A DNA stretch of 35,664 nt, taken from JAATGA01 sp047605605 (GTDB lineage Bacteria > Pseudomonadota > Alphaproteobacteria > Rhodobacterales > Rhodobacteraceae). The notes below the pieces were generated by a model, which was not told the origin of the DNA, made no database searches, and saw nothing but the letters and a program-made list of their open reading frames with translations. Shown piece by piece: positions 15,985-24,697 of this stretch. A program made the position numbers and the translations under genes. The stretch lies in assembly GCA_047605605.1 (NCBI GenBank), contig JASGFG010000034.1:1-35664 (forward strand), written 5' to 3'. How positions within the stretch are numbered: the first letter of the stretch is position 1; the number at the start of each line of letters is the position of its first letter.

Positions 15985-18278
15985 GGTTTGACCGCCAGAC
16001 GATCCGCGAGGGCAACATCTGCCTGATCTGGATCGACGACATGATCGACATCTTTACCTGGCGCGATGCCTTTGGCGTGACCATCCGGACTCCGAACATC
16101 GACCGGCTGATGGCCGAGGGCACGCGGTTCGCCAATGCCTATGCGACCGTGCCGCTGTGCGCCCCCTGCCGGGCCGAGATCGCCACCGGCCTGTCGCCGT
16201 TCCGCACCGGGCTGGTGGACCTCAACCGCTTCTGGCGCGACGTGATGCCGCCGACCGCGCATTGGGCCTATGACCTGCGCGCGGCGGGGTTTCGCACCTT
16301 CAACACCGGCAAGACCGACGCGAACTACAAGCCGATGCCCGAGGACTATCGCCGCGTCCTGTTCCACGAGGATGCCCCGGCCGAGGATCGGGGCAAGCGG
16401 CGTAAGATCCACGCCTATCTCGATACCGGGCCGGGGATCGAGGGGGTGGGCCATCCCGACGACGACGGATCGCAGGACCATACGTTCTATGACCATGCGG
16501 TCGCGCAAAATGCCATCGACTATCTGGGGCGGGCCGATCCTGCGCGGCGGCATCTGATGCAGCTGGGCTTCAAGCATCCGCATTACAACCTGACCTGCCC
16601 GGACAGGTTCTATCAGATGTATGATCCCGCGCGGATCACCTGGCCCCGCACCGCGCATCCCGACGATTTCCATGGCCCGCAGCCGGGGATGGCGGTTTAC
16701 GAGATGGCCTATATCGTCAACGGCCAGTGGACGCCGGAAAAGGCCGGGGACGAAGGGTGGCGCCAAGTGGTGCGCGCCTATTTCGCCGCCTGTTCGCATG
16801 TGGACCATGAAATCGGCCGGTTCATGGATGCCCTGCGCGCTTGCCCCCTGGGCTCGAACACGACCGTGCTGCTGGTGTCGGACAACGGCTTCAACCTCGG
16901 GACTCATGACAGTTTCCACAAGATGAGCCAGTGGGACAGCGCCGCCCATGTGCCGCTTGGCCTGTGGCACGCGGCAATGCCGGGCGGGCAGGTGGTCGAT
17001 TGCCCCGTGTCGCTGCACAACATCCCGAAGACGGTGATGGATCTGGCCGGTCTGCCGCCGCGGTGGGACTGGGTGTCGGGGCAAAGCCTGCTGCCGCTGG
17101 CCGATCCCTCGTTCGGGGACTATGACCGCAGCCAGTCGCCGCTGACCGCCGTGTTCGGCACGCTGTCGGTGCGCTCCTCGGTGCCCGGATACGAACATCT
17201 GCGCTATTTCCGCTATCCGAACGGCGAGGAGCATGTTTATGACGTGATCCGCGATCCGGGCGAGACGACAAATATCGTCGGCGGGGCCGAGACGCCGTTC
17301 CTGCGGGCCGAGCTGGTGGCGGCGGCCGCGCGGCTGGGGCTGGACCTGTCGGGGATGGAACGGCCCGACAGCGGCCTGCGCGCGATGATGGCGATGGACG
17401 GATCGGTCGCCCTGCAAGGCCCGCCCGCCGACAGCCAGTTTTGGGTCTATGGCGAGGCGGGCGGACGGATCGCCGCCGCGCCGGGCGCGCAGCATGTGCT
17501 GTGGTATCTGGGCGGGCCGGACGGGCATGTCCTGTCGGTGCCCGAAGGCATCGGCACCGTGCGCATCGGCACGGTCGTCGCGCGCGAGGAAGGCTCGGGC
17601 AAGGGCCGCGCCTTCGAGGTGGTCGCGCATCCGGCATCTGCCATCACTTTCGAGGCGTCGGAACGGGTGCCCGTCCGCGTGACGGGCAGCGACCGGGGCG
17701 ACCGGCTGTTCGGCCCGGTCTATGCAGGGGCCGAGTTCCTTGGCGGCGCGGGGGACGATCTGATGGTCGCCGTCTCAGGCCGCAGGAACGACAAACATGC
17801 GTTCTACGGCGGGCCGGGCAACGACACGCTGATCGGCAATGCGGGCCGGGCGACGCTGGACGGTGGGGCGGGCGACGATCTGATCCAGGGCGGCGACGGG
17901 TTCAACCGGCTGTTCGGCGGCTTTGGCAATGACACGATCACCGATGGCGACCATACGTCGATCATCCATACCGGGCCGGGGCGCAATGTCGTCGCGGCGG
18001 GCGAGGGCAAGCATGTGTTCCATGTCGGACCGGGCGAGAACCTGATCACCGGCGGCCCCGGCGGCGTGACCTATCGCATCGCCTATGGCGGGGTCTGCCG
18101 TATCACCGACTGGCGGCCGGGGGATACGCTGGTGCTGGAGGACTGGCCCGCCGATCCGCAGATCGCGGTCGAAGGGGGCGAGGTGGTGATCTGGCTGGCG
18201 CTTTCGGCCGTGGTGCTGGAGGGTGCGCCCGATCCGGCCGAGGTGGCGCGGCATCTGCGGCGCGAGGCGGCGCGGTAG
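15981..18278 (+). CDS. Sulfatase fused to RTX calcium-binding repeats, probably secreted by a type I system
   Basis: The product has 765 residues. The N-terminal domain (about 1-500) is a type I sulfatase. Metal-binding Asp-Asp is at 19-20 (LIWIDDMID). The formylglycine site is Cys60 in CAPCRAEIATG, matching C-x-P-x-R-x4-T-G with Cys where Ser is common. VSDNGFNLGTHDSFHKMSQWD gives the later metal and sulfate-binding residues. Glycine-Asp repeats GGAGDDL, GGPGNDTLIGN, DGGAGDDLIQGG and GGFGNDTI occupy about residues 588-660. Further GPG turns continue to about 690. No N-terminal signal is present, as expected for C-terminally signalled type I export. The ATG shares bases with the previous stop. 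Substrate would be a sulfate ester, perhaps of an extracellular polysaccharide. No HlyB/HlyD/TolC genes are in the window. Confidence 0.88.
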   Translation: MRFDRQTIREGNICLIWIDDMIDIFTWRDAFGVTIRTPNIDRLMAEGTRFANAYATVPLCAPCRAEIATGLSPFRTGLVDLNRFWRDVMPPTAHWAYDLRAAGFRTFNTGKTDANYKPMPEDYRRVLFHEDAPAEDRGKRRKIHAYLDTGPGIEGVGHPDDDGSQDHTFYDHAVAQNAIDYLGRADPARRHLMQLGFKHPHYNLTCPDRFYQMYDPARITWPRTAHPDDFHGPQPGMAVYEMAYIVNGQWTPEKAGDEGWRQVVRAYFAACSHVDHEIGRFMDALRACPLGSNTTVLLVSDNGFNLGTHDSFHKMSQWDSAAHVPLGLWHAAMPGGQVVDCPVSLHNIPKTVMDLAGLPPRWDWVSGQSLLPLADPSFGDYDRSQSPLTAVFGTLSVRSSVPGYEHLRYFRYPNGEEHVYDVIRDPGETTNIVGGAETPFLRAELVAAAARLGLDLSGMERPDSGLRAMMAMDGSVALQGPPADSQFWVYGEAGGRIAAAPGAQHVLWYLGGPDGHVLSVPEGIGTVRIGTVVAREEGSGKGRAFEVVAHPASAITFEASERVPVRVTGSDRGDRLFGPVYAGAEFLGGAGDDLMVAVSGRRNDKHAFYGGPGNDTLIGNAGRATLDGGAGDDLIQGGDGFNRLFGGFGNDTITDGDHTSIIHTGPGRNVVAAGEGKHVFHVGPGENLITGGPGGVTYRIAYGGVCRITDWRPGDTLVLEDWPADPQIAVEGGEVVIWLALSAVVLEGAPDPAEVARHLRREAAR

Positions 18279-18285
18279 GGGCGAA

Positions 18286-18305
18286 AGGGGGCGCTCGCGC
18301 CCCCT
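18286..18305. terminator. G/C hairpin after the sulfatase gene
   Basis: AGGGGGCGC (18286-18294) and GCGCCCCCT (18297-18305) form a near-perfect stem eight bases after the stop, followed by CTT. A second stem, TTGGCCG/CGGCCAA (18307-18323), follows at once. It lies between convergent genes. T-richness is modest, so termination efficiency is uncertain. Confidence 0.5.
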
Positions 18306-18329
18306 CTTGGCCGTGCCGGCCAATTCACC

Positions 18330-18365
18330 CCCTGAGGATATTTTCATCCGGCAAGAGGGGGGATC
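18330..18365 (+). repeat. Intergenic hairpin-plus-tail repeat, copy C (tail part)
   Basis: CCCCCTGAGGATATTTTCATCC followed by GGCAAGAGGGGG resembles the tail of the other copies (GGACCCC..GG-TATTTTTGCCAAGATGAAG). The hairpin part is replaced by the G/C hairpin at 18286-18305. It is the most divergent member of the family. Confidence 0.45.
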
Positions 18366-18379
18366 GGGGGGGAGGGAGG

Positions 18380-19183
18380 TCACGCCGGGCGGTGGAAATC
18401 CGAGGCAGGGTCGTTCAGCACCGCATCGCGCAGCTGTTGCCAAAGCTGCCGGCGCAGGTCGGCATAGGCCGGGTGGTCGTGCGGGTCGGACTGCCAGCGC
18501 GGGCCGGGGAACGGAACCTCGATCCGCGAGAGGATGCGGCCGGGGCGGGGGGAAAGGACGACGATGCGGTCGCCCAGCACCAGAGCCTCGTCGACGCTGT
18601 GGGTGACGAAGACCACCCCCGGCCCTCCCGCCGCGCCGACCAGCCGCAAAAGCTCGGCCTGCATCAGCTCGCGCGCCTGTGCGTCCAGCGCGGCAAAGGG
18701 TTCGTCCATCAGCAGGAAGTCGGGTCGGGGGGCCAGGGCGCGGGCCAGCGCCACGCGCTGTTTCATCCCGCCCGACAGCGCCGCGGGAAAGGCGCCCGCG
18801 ACCCGGCCAAGGCCGACCAGCGCCAGCACATGGTCCACCCGCGCCGCGCGCTCGGCCGCCGGCAGGTCGGGCAGGGCAAAAGCCACGTTCTGCGCGACCG
18901 TCTTCCACGGCAGCAGGCGGTAGGACTGGAACACCATCGCCGTTCCCCGCCCCGGCACGGGGGGGGCGCCCTTCAGCGCGACATGCCCGGCATCCGGCCG
19001 CAGCAGCCCCGCCATCAGCCGCAGAAGGCTGGTCTTGCCGCAGCCCGAGGGGCCGAGCAGCACCAGAGTCTCGCCCCTGGTCACGGTCAGGTCGATCCCC
19101 CGGACGACCGGCGCGCCGCCCAGCGACAGCGACACGCCGGACAGCGAAAGACCGGGCGGCGGGGGGTCGGCCCTCAATTCCAA
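18380..19183 (-). CDS. ABC transporter ATP-binding protein, SsuB/TauB family
   Basis: The cytoplasmic ATPase of an uptake ABC transporter. The 267-residue product has Walker A GPSGCGKT (residues 44-51), a Q-loop MVFQSYRLLPWKTVAQNV, signature LSGGMKQRV starting at 136, Walker B LLMDEPFAALD (about 157-167) and switch His in VFVTHSVDEAL. This is the pattern of the nitrate/taurine/sulfonate group, in which the LLPW motif follows the Q-loop. It overlaps the end of the binding-protein gene by 10 bases and is the last gene of the three-gene operon (permease, binding protein, ATPase). The substrate cannot be read from this subunit. Confidence 0.92.
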   Translation of the reverse strand: MELRADPPPPGLSLSGVSLSLGGAPVVRGIDLTVTRGETLVLLGPSGCGKTSLLRLMAGLLRPDAGHVALKGAPPVPGRGTAMVFQSYRLLPWKTVAQNVAFALPDLPAAERAARVDHVLALVGLGRVAGAFPAALSGGMKQRVALARALAPRPDFLLMDEPFAALDAQARELMQAELLRLVGAAGGPGVVFVTHSVDEALVLGDRIVVLSPRPGRILSRIEVPFPGPRWQSDPHDHPAYADLRRQLWQQLRDAVLNDPASDFHRPA

Positions 19184-20187
19184 GCGGTATCGCCAGCGTC
19201 GGATGCACCGATCCTGTCCAGCACCGCCTTGAGCGGTCCGAAGTCGGTAAAGGCGGTCAGCGGGGCGACGGGGATATCCTTGAAATCCTCGCTTTCATGC
19301 AGCCACTTCTGCGCCGCCAGCACCTCGCCCTGGCTGAGGCCGCCATTGACCGTCCAGGCGCCGGCGAAGGCCTTGGCCAGCATCTCCAGATCGGCCTTCG
19401 GCACGTCGGGGCGGGCCTTTTCCATCGCCGCGACCCATTTCGCCGGATCGGCCTGGAAATCGCGCGCGGCAAGGATCATCGCCTCGATCACCGCCTGAAC
19501 CTCTGGTCCGCGGGTGGTCAGGGTTTCGGCGCGCACCACGTTCAGCTTGGACAGGATCGGGGCGGCCTTGTAGAAATCGTCCAGCCCCACCAGGACCGAG
19601 ACATCGGCCGCGTCGTCGATCGCGGCAAAGCTGCCGATGCCCATGGTCGTCGCGTCGATCTGCCCGGCGATCAGCGCCTGCGCCCGCGCCTGCGGCTGGC
19701 CCAGGGCCACCAGTTGCAGGCTGTCGGTATCGACCCCCTGTGCCGCCAGCACCCGCAGGGACAAGAGATGATCGACGCTGCCGACCCGGCCGATCCCGAA
19801 CCTTTTGCCGTTCAGATCCTTGACCGAGGCCAGCCCGTGCCCCGCCACCAGATAGGGCAGCGCCTTGTTCGGCGACATCACCCCGCGCAGGTCATCCGCG
19901 CCCGAAGCCACCGCCTGCAACAGCGATTCCAGCGAGACATTGGCCATCTCGCCCTCGCCCGCGCGCAGGGCGGCCATCACCATGGGCGATTGTTCCACCC
20001 GCACGAATTCCACATCGACCCCGGCGCGGTCGAAATAGCCGCCCTGCTTGGCCAGTTCCATCACCGAATTCGGGACCAGAGGCGTCTCGGCTTCGGCAAT
20101 GATCAGGCGGAACGGCTCGGCCCCGGCGGGCAGCGCCAGACCCAGGAACCCCGCAAGACCGACAGCCACTGCGAACAGGTGTTTCAT
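19174..20187 (-). CDS. ABC transporter periplasmic binding protein, SsuA/NMT1-like family
   Basis: The periplasmic receptor that delivers substrate to the permease. The 337-residue product starts with a Sec signal (MKHLFAVAVGLAGFLGLALP, cut after AGA). The two-lobed core follows: LIIAEAETPLVPNSVMELAKQ, GVDVEFVRVEQSP, a hinge region LNGKRFGIGRVGSVDHLLS and DSLQLVALGQPQARAQALI. The ATG at 20187 is preferred to the ATG at 20193, because GGAGGG (20200-20195) is seven bases from the first and only one base from the second. The family includes sulfonate, taurine, nitrate, thiamine-precursor and other receptors. No sulfonate monooxygenase or other catabolic gene is adjacent, so the ligand is unknown. 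Confidence 0.88.
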   Translation of the reverse strand: MKHLFAVAVGLAGFLGLALPAGAEPFRLIIAEAETPLVPNSVMELAKQGGYFDRAGVDVEFVRVEQSPMVMAALRAGEGEMANVSLESLLQAVASGADDLRGVMSPNKALPYLVAGHGLASVKDLNGKRFGIGRVGSVDHLLSLRVLAAQGVDTDSLQLVALGQPQARAQALIAGQIDATTMGIGSFAAIDDAADVSVLVGLDDFYKAAPILSKLNVVRAETLTTRGPEVQAVIEAMILAARDFQADPAKWVAAMEKARPDVPKADLEMLAKAFAGAWTVNGGLSQGEVLAAQKWLHESEDFKDIPVAPLTAFTDFGPLKAVLDRIGASDAGDTAWN

Positions 20188-20207
20188 CTTCATTCCCTCC
20201 CCCCATT

Positions 20208-21023
20208 TCAGGCTTCGCGCCATCGCAAAAGCCGCTTTTCGACCAGCCGCATCCCCTCGGTCACGCAGGCGCCCACCAGCGCCAGCACCACGACCACGGC
20301 CAGATATTCCGCCATCCTGAACCGGCTGCCATAAATCGCCAGCAGCCCGCCCAAACCGCTGATCGCGGTGTAAAGCTCGGCCACGATGGTATTGATCAGG
20401 CCGATGGTCGCCCCGATCCGCACCCCGGCGATCAGGAAGGGCACCGCGCCCGGCAGGACCACATGGGCCAGGATGCGCGGGCGTGAGGCACCACCGGCCA
20501 CCGCCATCTCGACCAGTTCGGGATCGGCGGCGCGCACGCCCGCATAGGCGTTCAGGATCACCGGCATCACCGCGCCCAGGAACACGATCAGCACCTTGGC
20601 CTGAAGCCCCAGCCCAAGCGCCACGATGATCAGCGGGATGAACGCCACCCGCGGCGTCGCGGCCAGCGCCATCACATAGACGTCGAGCGCCCGTCCCAGG
20701 GGCCGCCACATCCCCATGGCGCAACCAAGCGCGCAGCCCGCCACCACGCCCAGCCCGGTGCCCAGCAGGAACACCCGCAGGCTGGCCCACAGCGCGGGGA
20801 AAAGCTTTCCCTCGACCGCCAGCCCCCATCCCGCCTGCGCCACCGCAAGGGGCGAGGCGAACAGCCCCTTCGGCACAGCCTGCGCCGCCAGCGTCCATAC
20901 GATCAGCACCAGCGCCAGAAAACCCAGCCGCAACAGGGCGGTAACGGCAGCATCGGGCAGGGCGCCGCGCCTGCGCGCGGACCCGGCGCGCTCGATCGCT
21001 CTGGCGGCGGCGTGCTCTCCCAT
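20208..21023 (-). CDS. ABC transporter permease, SsuC/TauC family
   Basis: An inner-membrane permease with about six segments. The 271-residue product has the EAA loop region ELVEMAVAGGASRPRILAHV with the G nine residues into the motif, which docks on the ATPase; the next segment LPGAVPFLIAGVRIG is typical. N-terminal sequence before the first segment is charged (RAIERAGSARRR). ATG at 21023 is used; a GTG at 21074 would add 17 residues, and neither has a clear ribosome-binding site. It is the first gene of its operon, 20 bases before the binding protein, and is divergent from gfa across 130 bases, so a shared regulatory region is possible. Confidence 0.87.
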   Translation of the reverse strand: MGEHAAARAIERAGSARRRGALPDAAVTALLRLGFLALVLIVWTLAAQAVPKGLFASPLAVAQAGWGLAVEGKLFPALWASLRVFLLGTGLGVVAGCALGCAMGMWRPLGRALDVYVMALAATPRVAFIPLIIVALGLGLQAKVLIVFLGAVMPVILNAYAGVRAADPELVEMAVAGGASRPRILAHVVLPGAVPFLIAGVRIGATIGLINTIVAELYTAISGLGGLLAIYGSRFRMAEYLAVVVVLALVGACVTEGMRLVEKRLLRWREA

Positions 21024-21153
21024 CGGGTCAGTTTCGGGCAGGACCGCGCCCGGCGCAAGCGGCGGCGCTTCCACCCTTTGGCTGAATTGCGGGAAAGCCG
21101 CGCCGGGGGGAAACTGGTCCAGACGCGGACACGATATAAGGGAGGAATGTGTC

Positions 21154-21735
21154 GTGACCTATGAGAATGTAAAGATCCACCCGGCGGTCGACGGCGGGGT
21201 GAAAAAGGGTGACGCCAACTTCAAGGGCGGCACGCTGACCTGCAAATGCGCGACCGACAAGGTCGAGGTCAAGGTGGGCGGCCAGACCGCGCACAACCAC
21301 GTCTGCGGCTGCACCAAATGCTGGAAACCCGAAGGCGCGGTGTTCAGCCAGGTCGCCGTGGTGGGCCGCGATGCGGTTCAGGTCACGAAAAACGCCCAGA
21401 AGCTGAAAATCGTGAACGAGGCGGCGCCGATCCAGCGCCACGCCTGCACCGGCTGCGGCGTGCATATGTATGGCCGGATCGAGAACAAGGAACATCCGTT
21501 CTATGGTCTCGACTTCGTGCATACCGAGCTTTCGGGCGAAAGCGGCTGGTCGGCGCCGGAATTTGCGGCCTTCGTCTCCTCGGTGATCGAATCGGGGGTG
21601 GACCCGTCGCGCATGGCGGGCATCCGCGGGCGGCTGAAGGAACTGGGGCTGGAGCCCTATGACTGCCTGTCGCCGCCCCTGATGGACGCCATCGCCACCC
21701 ATGTCGCGAAGAAGTCCGGCGCCCTCCCCGCCTGA
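21154..21735 (+). CDS. gfa: Glutathione-dependent formaldehyde-activating enzyme family protein (Gfa)
   Basis: The product has 193 residues, the family length. The Cys pattern that binds zinc and glutathione is complete: C30-x-C32, C51-x-C53-x-x-C56 (HVCGCTKCWKPEG) and C98-x-x-C101 (HACTGCGVHM). Gfa was described in Paracoccus denitrificans as accelerating formation of S-hydroxymethylglutathione from formaldehyde and glutathione; later work questions catalysis and suggests it may act as a glutathione carrier. GTG at 21154 is chosen because GGAGGA (21141-21146) is seven bases upstream. It lies just ahead of adhI, its pathway partner, but a terminator-like stem separates them, so adhI probably has its own promoter as well. 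Confidence 0.93.
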   Translation: MTYENVKIHPAVDGGVKKGDANFKGGTLTCKCATDKVEVKVGGQTAHNHVCGCTKCWKPEGAVFSQVAVVGRDAVQVTKNAQKLKIVNEAAPIQRHACTGCGVHMYGRIENKEHPFYGLDFVHTELSGESGWSAPEFAAFVSSVIESGVDPSRMAGIRGRLKELGLEPYDCLSPPLMDAIATHVAKKSGALPA

Positions 21736-21744
21736 CGCTTCCGC

Positions 21745-21777
21745 ACCCCGGCCTGACGCGGATTGTCGGGCCGGGGT
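21745..21777 (+). terminator. Terminator-like hairpin after gfa
   Basis: ACCCCGGCC (21745-21753) and GGCCGGGGT (21769-21777) form a 9-base-pair stem. An inner GAC/GTC pairing can extend it, and TGCTTTTGC follows. It would reduce read-through from gfa to adhI. Confidence 0.55.
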
Positions 21778-21841
21778 TGCTTTTGCATGATAGGGAACCC
21801 CGCGCGGCACCCTCGCCGCGCCGAATTACGGAGAAGAATAC

Positions 21842-22972
<1,131 letters not shown>

Positions 22973-22978
22973 TCCGGC

Positions 22979-23103
22979 CCGCGGACCGGGGGCGCTTCGC
23001 CCGCCGGACCCCCCGAGAGTATTTCCAAAAGGGAAAGAATGCAGATTTTCCCTTTGACAAATACTCCACGGGGGTCCGGGGGTGTGAAACCCCCGGTCCG
23101 CGG
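22979..23103. repeat. Intergenic repeat D: two facing arms forming a long imperfect palindrome
   Basis: Fourteen-base perfect outer arms CCGCGGACCGGGGG (22979-22992) and CCCCCGGTCCGCGG (23090-23103) bracket the gap between adhI and fghA. Inside them are GGACCCCC/GGGGGTCC, then AGTATTT (23019-23025) and AAATACT (23059-23065), and AAAAGGGAAA against TTTCCCTTTG. The right arm contains the exact core of copy A (23078-23094) in reverse complement. The left arm carries a different small hairpin, GGCGCTTCGCC. Confidence 0.75.
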
Positions 23104-23129
23104 CCAGCCAAACGGAGTGCGGAGGGTAG

Positions 23130-23966
23130 ATGAAGACCATTTCGGAAAACGGATCCTTCGGCGGGGTGCAGGGCGTCTATTCTCATGCTTCGGACGTTTG
23201 CGGCTGCGATATGACCTTTGCCGTCTATCTGCCGCCGCAGGCCAGGGCCGGAAAGGTGCCGGTCCTGTGGTATCTGTCGGGCCTGACCTGCACGCATGAG
23301 AATGCGATGACCAAGGCCGGCGCCCAGCAATGGGCCGCCGAGGAAGGCATCGCGCTGATCTTTCCCGATACCAGCCCGCGCGGCGAGGGGGTGGCGAACG
23401 ATGCCGCCTATGACCTGGGCCAGGGTGCGGGCTTCTACGTCAATGCGACCGAGGCGCCCTGGGCACCGCATTTCCGCATGTGGGATTACATCGTCCACGA
23501 ATTGCCAGAACTGGTCCTTGCGGCTTTTCCGCTGGACCGTGACCGGCAGGGGATCACCGGCCATTCCATGGGCGGTCATGGCGCGCTGACCATCGCCATG
23601 ACGCATCCCGAGATCTACCGATCGGTTTCCGCCATCTCTCCCATCGCGAACCCGACGAAAAGCGATTGGGGGCGCAAGCAGTTTACCGCCTATCTGGGCG
23701 CGGACGAGGCGAAATGGGCCGCGCATGACGCGACGGTGCTGATGGCCGAGCGCGGCTTTCCCGCGCCCATCCTGATCGACCAGGGCGCGAAGGACCAGTT
23801 CCTGGACCTGCTGAAGCCCGAGGCGCTGATCGCGGCCGCGGCCGCCCGTCGCCAGCCGGTGCAGTTCCGGCTGATCGAGGGCTATGACCACAGCTATTTC
23901 TACGTTTCCAGCGTGATGGAGGATCACGTCCGCTTTCACGCGGCGCGGCTGGCCGAGCCAGCCTGA
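23130..23966 (+). CDS. fghA: S-formylglutathione hydrolase
   Basis: Hydrolyses S-formylglutathione to formate and glutathione in the cytoplasm, the step after AdhI. The 278-residue product has the esterase-D fold. WYLSGLTCTHENAMTKAGAQ forms the oxyanion side. The nucleophile elbow GHSMGGHG places Ser146. Asp in LIDQGAKDQFL and His in GYDHSYFYVSS complete the catalytic triad. The ATG at 23130 has GGAGGG upstream. It is separated from adhI by the palindromic repeat D, and followed 32 bases later by cycB with GGAGG in between, so fghA and cycB are likely one transcript. Confidence 0.97.
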   Translation: MKTISENGSFGGVQGVYSHASDVCGCDMTFAVYLPPQARAGKVPVLWYLSGLTCTHENAMTKAGAQQWAAEEGIALIFPDTSPRGEGVANDAAYDLGQGAGFYVNATEAPWAPHFRMWDYIVHELPELVLAAFPLDRDRQGITGHSMGGHGALTIAMTHPEIYRSVSAISPIANPTKSDWGRKQFTAYLGADEAKWAAHDATVLMAERGFPAPILIDQGAKDQFLDLLKPEALIAAAAARRQPVQFRLIEGYDHSYFYVSSVMEDHVRFHAARLAEPA

Positions 23967-23998
23967 CCGCCGCCGCCAGACATCCAAGGAGGAAAACG

Positions 23999-24463
23999 AT
24001 GTCCAGCCCCCTGCGCGGCGCGCTTGCCGCGGCCCTGACCGTCACCCTGGCCCTGCCCGCCTTCGCCGATGGCGATGCGGCCAAGGGGCAGGTGGTGTTC
24101 AAGAAATGCCTCGCCTGCCATTCGGTCGAACCCGGCGCGCCCTCGAAGGTCGGGCCGAATCTGCATGATGTCGTGGGGCGCAAGTCGGGCACCTTTGAAG
24201 GGTTCAAATACTCTCCGGCCATGCTGAAGATGGGCGAGGAGGGCCATGTCTGGACGCCGGAGGAGATCGACAAGCTGATCGAGGCGCCGATGAAAAACTT
24301 TCCGGGCATCAAGATGGCCTTTCCCGGCCTGAAGAAGCCCGAGGAAAGGGCCGATGTCATCGCCTATCTGATCAGCCTGCATCCCGATGGTGCCGCGGCC
24401 GGGGGCGCCGCGCCCGCTGCTGCCCCTGCCGCAGATACGGAGGCACCGGCCCCCTCGAACTGA
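23999..24463 (+). CDS. cycB: Periplasmic c-type cytochrome, cytochrome c553i-like
   Basis: The 154-residue product has a Sec signal (to about AFA at 21-23), one heme site CLACH (residues 37-41) and a Met ligand in GIKMAFPG (Met106). The KVGPNLHDVVGRKSG and ADVIAYLISL motifs are class I cytochrome c features. An unusual Ala/Pro-rich tail of about 25 residues follows the fold and may be a flexible linker. In Paracoccus denitrificans cytochrome c553i is encoded by cycB in the same position, upstream of xoxF, and is induced during growth on C1 compounds. It may carry electrons from XoxF or another quinoprotein. GGAGGA lies just upstream of the ATG. Confidence 0.92.
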   Translation: MSSPLRGALAAALTVTLALPAFADGDAAKGQVVFKKCLACHSVEPGAPSKVGPNLHDVVGRKSGTFEGFKYSPAMLKMGEEGHVWTPEEIDKLIEAPMKNFPGIKMAFPGLKKPEERADVIAYLISLHPDGAAAGGAAPAAAPAADTEAPAPSN

Positions 24464-24489
24464 GCGCGGCCACCCCGGAAAGCGATTGG

Positions 24490-24515
24490 AAAACCGTGCC
24501 TTGGGCGCGGTTTTT
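24490..24515 (+). terminator. Intrinsic terminator after cycB
   Basis: AAAACCGTGCC (24490-24500) and GGCGCGGTTTT (24504-24514) form an 11-base-pair stem with one T-G wobble and a 3-base loop, followed by TCATTTTTCC. It separates fghA-cycB from xoxF, so xoxF must use its own promoter. Confidence 0.85.
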
Positions 24516-24547
24516 CATTTTTCCCCGCTGGCCCGCCGGGGGGTCAT

Positions 24548-24558
24548 ACTTTGGTCTG
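24548..24558 (+). promoter_or_regulatory. Candidate regulator site upstream of xoxF
   Basis: ACTTTGGTCTG matches, at ten of eleven positions, the reverse complement of CAGACTAAAGT at 26578-26588 upstream of xoxG. It lies 140 bases before xoxF and 16 bases before the candidate -35. Control by the FlhR-like regulator is possible but not shown. Confidence 0.35.
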
Positions 24559-24574
24559 AAATCCCTTCCGCTGC

Positions 24575-24604
24575 TTGACAGGATGCCGCACCCGGCGCTT
24601 CATA
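24575..24604 (+). promoter_or_regulatory. Candidate xoxF promoter
   Basis: A perfect -35 hexamer TTGACA (24575-24580) is followed after 17-18 bases by CTTCAT/TTCATA, a weak -10. The gap between the cycB terminator and the xoxF ATG contains no better pair. A weak -10 next to a good -35 fits a promoter needing an activator. Confidence 0.35.
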
Positions 24605-24697
24605 AGAATGGAATAAGAGGTCGGGCACCACTTTTATGCGTTCTTGGAGGGGACGCCGCCCGGCCGCAGCCACATTCGCGCATCAGGGAGGATGACG

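Noticed and set aside
15498..17630. A 710-codon minus-strand frame over the sulfatase gene
   Set aside because: It is a shadow of the plus-strand sulfatase, which has catalytic motifs and RTX repeats. The antisense product has low-complexity composition and no start signal.
17745..18060. Tandem DNA repeat in the sulfatase gene
   Set aside because: The repeated pattern is explained by RTX glycine-aspartate protein repeats and not by a separate DNA repeat or CRISPR-like array.
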